A DNA stretch of 64,000 bases from Legionella septentrionalis. Its GTDB lineage: Bacteria; Pseudomonadota; Gammaproteobacteria; Legionellales; Legionellaceae. The DNA lies in the NCBI RefSeq assembly GCF_003989745.1, contig NZ_RZGS01000002.1:114249-178248 (forward strand), written 5' to 3'. The stretch's first letter is position 1. The number at the start of each line of letters is the position of its first letter. The position numbers and the translations under genes are program-made. Positions 28,521 to 35,628 of this stretch are shown one piece after another. A model generated the notes under the pieces. The model made no database searches. It was not told the DNA's origin and saw only the letters and a program-made list of their open reading frames with translations.

Positions 28521-29491
28521 TCATTAAAAGCACCTTCAAGCCAGCGTGGTGGCTTGCCAACCCACATTTACAAACGATTTATCCGACGCTTTTGCGGCGT
28601 AGGCAAGTCCCAAAGTTGCGCCGGGAACAAATTGAACTACCTGATGGTGATTTTTTGGATTTAGCCTGGGCTGATGCTGAATTAACCCAGGATGCGCCTT
28701 TAGTTATTTTGCTGCACGGATTGGGTGGAGGCTTAAATTCTGCTTATGCTGGCGGCCTTCTTGCAACGTTCAATCAGTGTGGCTGGCGGGCAGTACTCAT
28801 GCATTTTCGCGGTGCGGGCAGTGAGCCTAACCGCTTGCCGCGTGCCTATCATTCAGGGGATACGGAAGATGTGGCTTATTTTTTAAAGCTTCTGACCGAC
28901 CGTGAGCCGCATAGCAAAAAAGCGATTGTTGGGGTTTCCCTGGGTGGAAATGTGTTATTGAAATGGCTGGGAGAATCGGGTTTTCATTCTCTCGTATGCG
29001 CGGGAGTGGCAGTGTCTGTGCCGTTTCAGCTGCGAGTGGCGGCTGATCGCATGAATCAAGGTCTTGCCCGCATTTATCAAGCCTATCTTTTGCGGCAAAT
29101 GCGCCAGATATTCGCACGTAAAATGCAGGATGATGCAAGAAATTTGCCGGAGGCGTTTAACAATTTACAAGCATGCCATTGCTTTTGGACATTTGATGAT
29201 CAAATCACCGCGCCCTTGCATGGATTTGCCAATGTGCATGATTATTATCGCATCGCCAGTTCGCGGCAATATTTGCATAAAATTACCACACCGACTTTAA
29301 TCGTTCACGCCCTGGATGATCCATTCATGTCGCCGGAAGTATTACCTGCGTCCAGTGAGCTTTCTAAAGCCGTCACGCTGGAATTAAGTGAAAAAGGGGG
29401 CCATGTAGGCTTCATCGCCGGTGCAATGCCAGGAAATCCAGTTTATTGGTTAGAAAAGCGGATCCCTGAATTTCTGCGCCAATATATTTAA
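28517..29491 (+). CDS. YheT-family alpha/beta hydrolase
   Basis: This 324-residue protein is a member of the COG0429 (YheT/ABHD1-3) hydrolase family. It has the N-terminal family hallmark of a [19 protein letters not shown] segment, an oxyanion loop LLHGLGGG (about residues 66-73), the nucleophile elbow GVSLGGN and a C-terminal His in GGHVGF. The Ser-Asp-His triad is therefore intact, with the Asp likely in DDPFMSPE. Members act as esterases or lipases of uncertain substrate. It overlaps hemE by four bases; the pairing may be only one of shared expression. Confidence 0.88.
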   Translation: MIIKSTFKPAWWLANPHLQTIYPTLLRRRQVPKLRREQIELPDGDFLDLAWADAELTQDAPLVILLHGLGGGLNSAYAGGLLATFNQCGWRAVLMHFRGAGSEPNRLPRAYHSGDTEDVAYFLKLLTDREPHSKKAIVGVSLGGNVLLKWLGESGFHSLVCAGVAVSVPFQLRVAADRMNQGLARIYQAYLLRQMRQIFARKMQDDARNLPEAFNNLQACHCFWTFDDQITAPLHGFANVHDYYRIASSRQYLHKITTPTLIVHALDDPFMSPEVLPASSELSKAVTLELSEKGGHVGFIAGAMPGNPVYWLEKRIPEFLRQYI

Positions 29492-29551
29492 TCCAGGATA
29501 GTGACTAAATCAATGCAGTTTGTAGTCTGGTTAGGTGAGCGATTGGACAGG

Positions 29552-29581
29552 CATCCGATGTGCCATCAGGCAAATCGGATG
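29552..29581. terminator. Interrupted hairpin between convergent genes
   Basis: CATCCGAT (29552-29559) pairs with ATCGGATG (29574-29581), and inside it TGCC (29561-29564) pairs with GGCA (29569-29572) around an ATCA loop, with one G/A mismatch between the stems. No U-run follows on either strand, so classical Rho-independent termination is uncertain. Its place, between the ends of the hydrolase gene and of the convergent gene at 29598, suits a bidirectional 3' end. Confidence 0.45.
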
Positions 29582-29597
29582 TGCAATGATGATGTGG

Positions 29598-30074
29598 TTA
29601 GCGGAATGTAGGTGACTCATCCGCTTGCGAGCTGGCACCTTCTGTTGCCAGATCCACAATGGATTTTACAGTCCGCGTAACAGGCGCCACGAGACCCAAT
29701 ACGGGACCACACAAAGCGAGGATAGCGCTTAATAGAGCCATCCCCATATTAAGTACTCCCTTTAAGAGGGTATGGCCTGCCGATTGCAAGTAATCTTTGG
29801 CAGTTAATTCTTCATAATCATCCAGGTCATACATGTCTTCGGATGGATGTAATTCAGTTCTACCGCTTAGAGCAAGCTCGACGCTTTTAAACAAAGTAAG
29901 TAAACTGACTGCAAACATATTGATTGCTGCAGATAAATACTGAGCAGTAAACACGGCATATTTAACCGGAAAAATAACAGGGCTTGCCATGTTAAAAAAG
30001 ATATCTGCGGGTCCTGTTACAGGACTCCAGAATGTGTAATGCAAGTCTCTAAATAAATTTAGGGAAGAAATCAT
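29598..30074 (-). CDS. Small membrane protein of unknown function
   Basis: No family is recognised. From the chosen ATG the protein has 158 residues. It has a hydrophobic first part with an amphipathic N-terminus, a likely membrane segment (about residues 30-60), an acidic SEDMYDLDDYEELTAKDY stretch near the middle, and a second glycine- and alanine-rich hydrophobic segment (about 100-135) before a short polar tail. The frame extends 18 codons upstream to 30128, but the promoter at 30111-30139 and a palindrome at 30094-30106 occupy that extension, so the ATG at 30074 is the better start. The acidic centre between two hydrophobic blocks resembles small secreted or effector-like membrane proteins of Legionellales, but that is only a resemblance. 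Confidence 0.6.
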   Translation of the reverse strand: MISSLNLFRDLHYTFWSPVTGPADIFFNMASPVIFPVKYAVFTAQYLSAAINMFAVSLLTLFKSVELALSGRTELHPSEDMYDLDDYEELTAKDYLQSAGHTLLKGVLNMGMALLSAILALCGPVLGLVAPVTRTVKSIVDLATEGASSQADESPTFR

Positions 30075-30110
30075 GGTGAACTCTTTATAGTTTGTTCTAA
30101 AAGAACATGG

Positions 30111-30139
30111 ATTGTAAAATAAGTTCAAATTAAAGTCAA
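30111..30139 (-). promoter_or_regulatory. Strong sigma-70 promoter with flanking palindromes
   Basis: On the minus strand TTGACT (30139-30134) and TACAAT (30116-30111) are separated by exactly 17 bases, close to consensus. A palindrome GTTCT-TTT-AGAAC (30094-30106) covers the expected transcription start, and a second perfect palindrome adjoins the -35 on the other side. It drives the 29598-30074 gene. Confidence 0.7.
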
Positions 30140-30159
30140 CGTGCTTTAATTAAAGCACG
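30140..30159. promoter_or_regulatory. Perfect 20-base palindrome between aroG and the next promoter
   Basis: CGTGCTTTAA is followed at once by its reverse complement TTAAAGCACG, with no spacer. It lies 20 bases beyond the aroG stop and immediately upstream of a -35 element. It could be a protein operator. It could also serve as the 3' hairpin of the aroG transcript, but a loop-less palindrome favours the operator view. Confidence 0.5.
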
Positions 30160-30178
30160 CAGTTTAGGCATCTTCAGC

Positions 30179-31513
30179 TTAAGCAATATTAAACTGGCGG
30201 CTTAACTGGATTGCCATTTCCAATGATTGTTCGTAATTTAATCTTGGATCCACCAGGCTGCGGTAATCTTCTTTTAAATCATCCGCTGCCAAGCCGCGTG
30301 CCCCACCGATGCATTCGGTAACATTTTCACCTGTTAATTCAAAATGTACTCCGCCCAAGTAACCGCCCATTTCTTGATGGATAGTCAATGCTTGTTGCAA
30401 TTCGCTTAAAATATTATCGAAATGACGAGTTTTAATGCCATCTTCAGTCGTTTCCGTATTGCCATGCATGGGATCGCAAGACCAGGTAACCGGTATTTTG
30501 GTTGCCCGAACGGTTTCAATAAGTGGCGGAAGATATCTTGCAATGTCTTTAGCTCCCAAGCGCGTAATCAACAGCAACCGGCCTTCTTCCCGTTCCGGGT
30601 TTAAAGTTGCAAGGATTTCTTCAATCCATTCCGGAGTGGCGCTTGGGCCAATTTTAACACCGACTGGATTTTGTATGCCGCGTAAAAATTCCAAGTGCGC
30701 GCTGCCCGGTTTTGCTGTGCGCATGCCAATCCAGGGAAGGTGAGTGGACAGATTAAACCAGTCTTTATTATGCACCTTGCGGGTCAGCGCCTGTTCATAG
30801 TGTAAATTGAGCGCTTCATGCGACGTGTAGAAATCAACTTTGTTGAGGCTGCTGTTTCGTAAGCCGTCTATTGATTCCAAAAAGTCCAAAGAGTTTGCAA
30901 TGGAGTGCACAATTGCATGATATTCTTCTGCCTGGGCTGAATGTTCGACGAACCCTAAATCCCAGCGTTGTGGATGATGCAGGTTTGCAAATCCGCCAGC
31001 CAATAGGGCGCGGATGAAATTTAAAGTCATGGCAGCGCAGCTGTAACCTTGCAGCATTAATTTGGGGTTGGGTGTACGCGCTTCTTTATTAAATTCAGGA
31101 GAATTTACCAAATCACCCCGATAGCTGGGGAGGGTTATCCCATTGATGGTTTCGTAATCGGATGAGCGCGGTTTTGCATATTGTCCGGCAATACGGCCTA
31201 TGCGCACGATGGGTTTTCGCATGCCATAAATGAGGATTAAACTCATCTGCAGCAATATTTTCAGCTTGTTCTTAATGATTTCTGAACGGCAGTCATGAAA
31301 TGACTCGGCACAATCACCACCTTGTAAAATAAACGCATCGCCACGTCCGGCGCGGGCAATAGCATTTTTTAAGTGTTTGATTTCTCCACTGCTTACCAGG
31401 GGGGGAAGTTGGCTTAATTGATCAACGATCTTCAACAGCTGGGCTTCATCCGGGTAGTGAGCTGCTTGCTCGTAAGAATAATTCAGCCAGGAGGTAGGCG
31501 ACCATGCACGCAT
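30179..31513 (-). CDS. aroG: Class II 3-deoxy-D-arabino-heptulosonate 7-phosphate synthase
   Basis: This enzyme condenses phosphoenolpyruvate and erythrose 4-phosphate in the first step of the shikimate pathway. It belongs to the plant/mycobacterial class II type: SPTSWLNYSYEQAAHYPD at the N-terminus, GGDCAESF with the metal-binding Cys, VRIGRIAGQYAKPRS, KIGPSATPEW and VTWSCDPMHGNT. From the chosen ATG it has 444 residues, the usual length. The longer frame starts at a TTG at 31552 without support, whereas AAGG lies 9 bases before the ATG at 31513. No aromatic-amino-acid feedback domain of class I is present. It is a monocistronic gene, divergent from grpE. Confidence 0.93.
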   Translation of the reverse strand: MRAWSPTSWLNYSYEQAAHYPDEAQLLKIVDQLSQLPPLVSSGEIKHLKNAIARAGRGDAFILQGGDCAESFHDCRSEIIKNKLKILLQMSLILIYGMRKPIVRIGRIAGQYAKPRSSDYETINGITLPSYRGDLVNSPEFNKEARTPNPKLMLQGYSCAAMTLNFIRALLAGGFANLHHPQRWDLGFVEHSAQAEEYHAIVHSIANSLDFLESIDGLRNSSLNKVDFYTSHEALNLHYEQALTRKVHNKDWFNLSTHLPWIGMRTAKPGSAHLEFLRGIQNPVGVKIGPSATPEWIEEILATLNPEREEGRLLLITRLGAKDIARYLPPLIETVRATKIPVTWSCDPMHGNTETTEDGIKTRHFDNILSELQQALTIHQEMGGYLGGVHFELTGENVTECIGGARGLAADDLKEDYRSLVDPRLNYEQSLEMAIQLSRQFNIA

Positions 31514-31633
31514 GAAAAAAACCTTGTTTCTATAAAAATCCAAAGTATGCAATGAATGAACAGACCCTGCAATAAAAATTACGTAATAAAGTTGCAGGAT
31601 GGCGTGTGTAGCTTACAATTTATTTATTTTACT

Positions 31634-31660
31634 TGATTTTTAGGGATTAGCCCCTATTTA
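31634..31660 (+). promoter_or_regulatory. RpoH (sigma-32) type promoter of grpE
   Basis: CTTGATT (31634-31640), a 12-base spacer and CCCCTATT (31653-31660) match the heat-shock consensus CTTGAAA-N(11-16)-CCCCATNT with few changes. It sits 28 bases before the grpE start. TAGGG...CCCTA (31643-31657) forms a small inverted repeat across the spacer. Confidence 0.65.
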
Positions 31661-31688
31661 TATCATCAATTTATTTGGGAGTAGGTTC

Positions 31689-32276
31689 ATGAGTAAGAAA
31701 ACGACGAAAGATTGGGAAAAGATTCGCGAAGATTTACGCGAAGAAAATGATTTGCTGGCAGAGGATGAAAGTGCAGAGGTAGCTTCCAAGGCGGAGGCAG
31801 GAAGTTTGGAACATCCTTCCTATCAAGAGCTTGAAGAAAAATTAACTTTGGCTGAAAAGCAAGCCCATGAAAACTGGGAAAAATCGGTACGCGCCATGGC
31901 GGAATTGGATAACATTCAACGCCGCGCTCAGCGTGACGTTGAAAATGCGCATCGCTATGGTCTTGAGAAATTTATTTCCTCACTCTTGCCTGTTCTAGAC
32001 AGCCTTGGACAAGCCTTGCAACTGGCCGAGCAGGATAAAGCCATGTTGGAGGGGTTGCAATTGACCATGAAGCTGTTCTTGGATGTTTTAAAGAAACATG
32101 GCGTGGAAGAAATTAATCCGGAAGGATTGCCTTTTGACCCGCAACTGCATGAAGCCATGGCCATGCAGGAAGCTCCTGATGTTGCGGCTAATACAGTTCT
32201 TACTGTATTTCAAAAAGGATACAAGTTAAATGATCGGGTTATCCGGCCTGCACGTGTCATTGTGGCAAAAGGATAA
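31689..32276 (+). CDS. grpE: Nucleotide exchange factor GrpE
   Basis: GrpE releases ADP from DnaK. The 195-residue protein has an acidic disordered N-terminus, a long alpha-helical dimerisation region (about residues 45-105, including the ENWEKSVRAMAELDNIQRRAQRDVE heptads), and the C-terminal beta domain with HEAMAMQEAPD and VLQ-type VFQKGYKLNDRVIRPARVIV. The helical region serves as a thermosensor in the family. GGGAG lies just before the ATG. dnaK follows after 87 bases that contain its own heat-shock promoter. Confidence 0.97.
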   Translation: MSKKTTKDWEKIREDLREENDLLAEDESAEVASKAEAGSLEHPSYQELEEKLTLAEKQAHENWEKSVRAMAELDNIQRRAQRDVENAHRYGLEKFISSLLPVLDSLGQALQLAEQDKAMLEGLQLTMKLFLDVLKKHGVEEINPEGLPFDPQLHEAMAMQEAPDVAANTVLTVFQKGYKLNDRVIRPARVIVAKG

Positions 32277-32292
32277 AAAAGAGTAAATTTGG

Positions 32293-32321
32293 CTTGAAAT
32301 TAATAATTTGCACCCCCATAT
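32293..32321 (+). promoter_or_regulatory. RpoH (sigma-32) promoter of dnaK
   Basis: CTTGAAA (32293-32299), a 14-base spacer and CCCCATAT (32314-32321) match the sigma-32 consensus at every defined position. The dnaK start lies 42 bases downstream, with TGGAG as ribosome binding site. Confidence 0.88.
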
Positions 32322-32363
32322 AAAATCGTTAATGGCTAACAACAGATTGGAGCACGAATAAAA

Positions 32364-34289
32364 ATGGCAAAAATTATCGGAATCGACTTGGGAACAACGA
32401 ATTCTTGCGTTGCCGTGATGGAAGGCAACAAACCCCGCGTGATTGAAAACAGTGAAGGCATGCGTACCACGCCTTCCATTGTCGCGTACACCAATGATAA
32501 TGAAGTGCTGGTTGGTCAGGCTGCCAAACGCCAGGCAGTTACCAATCCGGATAACACCTTATATGCAATCAAGCGTTTGATTGGTCGCCGTTTTGACGAT
32601 CCTATCGTGCAAAAAGACATTAAAATGGTGCCTTACAAGATTGTTAAAGCGTCCAACGGCGATGCGTGGGTGCAAGTTAAAGGGCAAGATAAGGCGCCAC
32701 CGCAAATTTCCGCTGAAGTTTTACGTAAGATGAAAAAAACTGCGGAAGATTATCTTGGTGAGGAAGTGACCGAAGCAGTCATCACCGTGCCTGCTTATTT
32801 TAATGATTCCCAACGCCAGGCAACTAAAGATGCTGGCCGTATTGCCGGACTTGAAGTCAAGCGTATCATCAACGAGCCAACTGCAGCAGCTTTAGCTTAT
32901 GGTATGGATAAAAAGCGCGGCGATTCTATTATTGCCGTATACGATTTAGGCGGTGGTACGTTTGATATTTCCATCATTGAGATTGCTGAAGTCGATGGCG
33001 AGCATCAATTTGAAGTATTGGCTACAAACGGTGATACTTTCCTGGGCGGTGAAGATTTTGATCTGGCTTTGATTGAATATCTGGCGGCTGAATTCAAGAA
33101 AGATACCGGCATCGATTTGCATAATGATCCATTGGCCTTGCAACGCCTCAAAGAAGCGGCAGAGAAAGCAAAAATTGAATTATCTTCCGCGCAGCAAACC
33201 GATGTGAATTTACCTTACATTACTGCCGATGCCTCCGGACCAAAACACTTGAATATCAAGTTAACCCGCGCCAAATTGGAATCGCTGGTTGAAAAGTTGG
33301 TCGAGCGTACCATTGAGCCTTGCAAAACGGCATTAAAAGATGCGGGAATATCAGTAGGACAAGTCAGCGAAGTAATTTTAGTCGGTGGCCAGACCCGTAT
33401 GCCATTGGTGCAAAAAACAGTACAAGATTTCTTCGGCAAAGAGCCACGTAAAGATGTTAACCCGGACGAAGCCGTAGCGGTGGGCGCTGCTATTCAAGCG
33501 GCAGTATTGTCTGGTGAAGTAAAAGATATTTTGTTATTGGATGTGACCCCGCTTTCCTTGGGAATTGAAACATTGGGCGGTGTAATGACCAAGCTGATTG
33601 AAAAGAATACCACCATCCCAACCAAGGCTACCCAGGTGTTTTCAACGGCAGACGACAATCAGACGGCGGTGACCGTACATGTACTGCAGGGGGAGCGTGA
33701 ACAAGCTTCTGCCAACAAGTCTTTAGGCCGTTTTGACTTAAGCGACATTCCGTCTGCTCCTCGCGGTGTGCCACAAATTGAAGTAACCTTCGACATTGAT
33801 GCCAATGGTATTTTAAATGTATCGGCCAAAGACAAGGCTACCGGCAAGGCGCAATCCATCGTGATTAAAGCGTCCAGTGGCTTGAGTGATGCAGAAGTTG
33901 AAGCGATGGTAAAAGATGCCCAAGCTCACGCTGAAGAAGATAAAAAATTCAAGGAATTGGTCGAACTGCGCAACCAGGCAGACGGTTTGATTCACAGCAG
34001 TGAAAAATCATTGCAGGATTTGGCCAATGAATTGTCTGATGATGAGAAGAAAAACATCGAAACCGCGATTGCCGAGCTTAAAGAAGCATTGCAGGGCAAT
34101 GATAAAGCGCAAATTGAAGACAAGTTAAAAGTGCTAACCAACGAATCTTCAAAAATGGCCGAACGCGTTTATGCGAAAAAAGCTGCAGAAGGTCAAGAGC
34201 AAGCAGCGCAAGCAAAACCCGAAGAGGCGAGCAAGGACGAAAGCGTGGTTGATGCTGAGTTCGAAGAAGTAAACGACGATAAAAAATAA
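32364..34289 (+). CDS. dnaK: Chaperone Hsp70 (DnaK)
   Basis: DnaK binds exposed hydrophobic segments of client proteins in an ATP-driven cycle with DnaJ and GrpE. The 641-residue protein has the nucleotide-binding domain (1-385) with [27 protein letters not shown] and the VGGQTRMP motif, then the interdomain linker ([18 protein letters not shown]), the substrate-binding beta domain, and the helical lid with a C-terminal charged tail ending in DDKK rather than EEVKDKK. This is normal for gammaproteobacteria. A strong terminator follows after 9 bases. Confidence 0.99.
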   Translation: MAKIIGIDLGTTNSCVAVMEGNKPRVIENSEGMRTTPSIVAYTNDNEVLVGQAAKRQAVTNPDNTLYAIKRLIGRRFDDPIVQKDIKMVPYKIVKASNGDAWVQVKGQDKAPPQISAEVLRKMKKTAEDYLGEEVTEAVITVPAYFNDSQRQATKDAGRIAGLEVKRIINEPTAAALAYGMDKKRGDSIIAVYDLGGGTFDISIIEIAEVDGEHQFEVLATNGDTFLGGEDFDLALIEYLAAEFKKDTGIDLHNDPLALQRLKEAAEKAKIELSSAQQTDVNLPYITADASGPKHLNIKLTRAKLESLVEKLVERTIEPCKTALKDAGISVGQVSEVILVGGQTRMPLVQKTVQDFFGKEPRKDVNPDEAVAVGAAIQAAVLSGEVKDILLLDVTPLSLGIETLGGVMTKLIEKNTTIPTKATQVFSTADDNQTAVTVHVLQGEREQASANKSLGRFDLSDIPSAPRGVPQIEVTFDIDANGILNVSAKDKATGKAQSIVIKASSGLSDAEVEAMVKDAQAHAEEDKKFKELVELRNQADGLIHSSEKSLQDLANELSDDEKKNIETAIAELKEALQGNDKAQIEDKLKVLTNESSKMAERVYAKKAAEGQEQAAQAKPEEASKDESVVDAEFEEVNDDKK

Positions 34290-34298
34290 TAAACTTTG

Positions 34299-34327
34299 CC
34301 TGGCTATCCACTTTGCGGATAGCCAGG
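34299..34327 (+). terminator. Rho-independent terminator after dnaK
   Basis: An 11-bp perfect stem (CCTGGCTATCC with GGATAGCCAGG) and a 7-base loop are followed by TTATTAATTT. It separates dnaK from dnaJ, so dnaJ needs its own promoter. Confidence 0.85.
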
Positions 34328-34402
34328 TTATTAATTTGTAGCCGGTTAGTGCAGAGCCTAACTGAATTGGACATCGCTTCATGTACAAGTTTTGTTTTTT
34401 TA

Positions 34403-34432
34403 TTGAACAAATTGTGAAACATCAAGTATAAT
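34403..34432 (+). promoter_or_regulatory. Sigma-70-like promoter of dnaJ
   Basis: TTGAAC (34403-34408) and a perfect TATAAT (34427-34432) are 18 bases apart, and the dnaJ ATG is 37 bases downstream. No sigma-32 element was seen here. Confidence 0.65.
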
Positions 34433-34469
34433 TTACAAATATCTTTCAATTAAGCAGTGTGAGCATTTC

Positions 34470-35591
34470 ATGCAACAGCAGGATTATTATGAACTTCTCG
34501 GCGTAAGTCGTAATGCGGATGAGGCCGAAATAAAAAAAGCTTATCGTAAATTGGCGATGAAGCATCATCCTGATCGCAACCAAAACGATAAGGCGGCTGA
34601 GGAAAAATTTAAAGAAATACAAAAAGCTTATGCTGTATTGTCCGATCCGCAAAAACGAGCGGCGTACGATCAATTTGGCCATGCCGGTGTCGACATGGGC
34701 GGACAAGGCGGTTTCGGGGGATTTGGCGGTGGTTTTGGTGATGTCTTTGAAGATATTTTCGAGAATATTTTCTCAGGCGGGCGCAGGCAGCATTCCCGCA
34801 GCCAACGCGGCGCTGATCTGCAGTTTAATATCCAATTGAGCCTGGAAGAAGCCGCAGCCGGGAAACAGGTTGAAATTACGGTACCTAGACACACCAATTG
34901 CAAAACCTGTGCCGGTTCTGGCGCGAAAAAGGGTACTACCCCAAAAACTTGTGAAACGTGTAATGGCATCGGACAAGTACGCATTCAGCAAGGATTTTTT
35001 TCAATTCAGCAAACTTGCCCAAGTTGTCATGGTGAAGGCAAAGTCATCGTTGATCCCTGCCCCGACTGCCATGGCCAGGGTCGCGTGCGCGAAAGCAAAA
35101 CATTAACGGTTAAAATTCCGGCTGGCGTAGACAGCGGCGATCGCGTGCGCTTAAGCAATGAAGGTGAGGCTGGAATTCACGGCGGACCTGCGGGCGATTT
35201 ATATGTACAAATTAATATAAAACCCCATGCTATTTTTGAACGCCATGACAGCGACCTGCATTGTGAAGTTCCCATAAGCTTTGTCACAGCGGCATTGGGC
35301 GGAAACATAGAAGTCCCAACCCTGGAAGGCCGTGTAACTTTAAAGATACCGGCGGAAACGCAAACCGGAAAAGCCTTTCGTTTACGTGGTAAAGGCATTA
35401 AATCCGTACGTGGTTATGCACCGGGTGATTTAATTTGCAAAGTGGTGGTAGAAACTCCCGTTAATTTATCACGGGAACAAAAAGATTTATTAACGCAACT
35501 TGAGCAATCTCTGGAAAAAGGAAAACATTCCCCGCGTTCTTCTTCCTGGTTTGACGGTGTTAAAAAATTTTTTGAAGACATGAAATTTTAA
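34470..35591 (+). CDS. dnaJ: Chaperone DnaJ (Hsp40)
   Basis: DnaJ delivers clients to DnaK and stimulates its ATPase. The 373-residue type I protein has the J domain (1-70) with HPD at 33-35, a Gly/Phe-rich linker (about 75-110), four zinc-binding CxxCxGxG repeats ([32 protein letters not shown]; about 140-205), then the two C-terminal substrate-binding beta domains. All features of full-length DnaJ are present. It is convergent with the HEAT-repeat gene, whose stop is 37 bases away. Confidence 0.98.
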   Translation: MQQQDYYELLGVSRNADEAEIKKAYRKLAMKHHPDRNQNDKAAEEKFKEIQKAYAVLSDPQKRAAYDQFGHAGVDMGGQGGFGGFGGGFGDVFEDIFENIFSGGRRQHSRSQRGADLQFNIQLSLEEAAAGKQVEITVPRHTNCKTCAGSGAKKGTTPKTCETCNGIGQVRIQQGFFSIQQTCPSCHGEGKVIVDPCPDCHGQGRVRESKTLTVKIPAGVDSGDRVRLSNEGEAGIHGGPAGDLYVQINIKPHAIFERHDSDLHCEVPISFVTAALGGNIEVPTLEGRVTLKIPAETQTGKAFRLRGKGIKSVRGYAPGDLICKVVVETPVNLSREQKDLLTQLEQSLEKGKHSPRSSSWFDGVKKFFEDMKF

Positions 35592-35628
35592 GCCTGTTTG
35601 AAAACCCTAGAGCATTCGGCAAAAAGGA

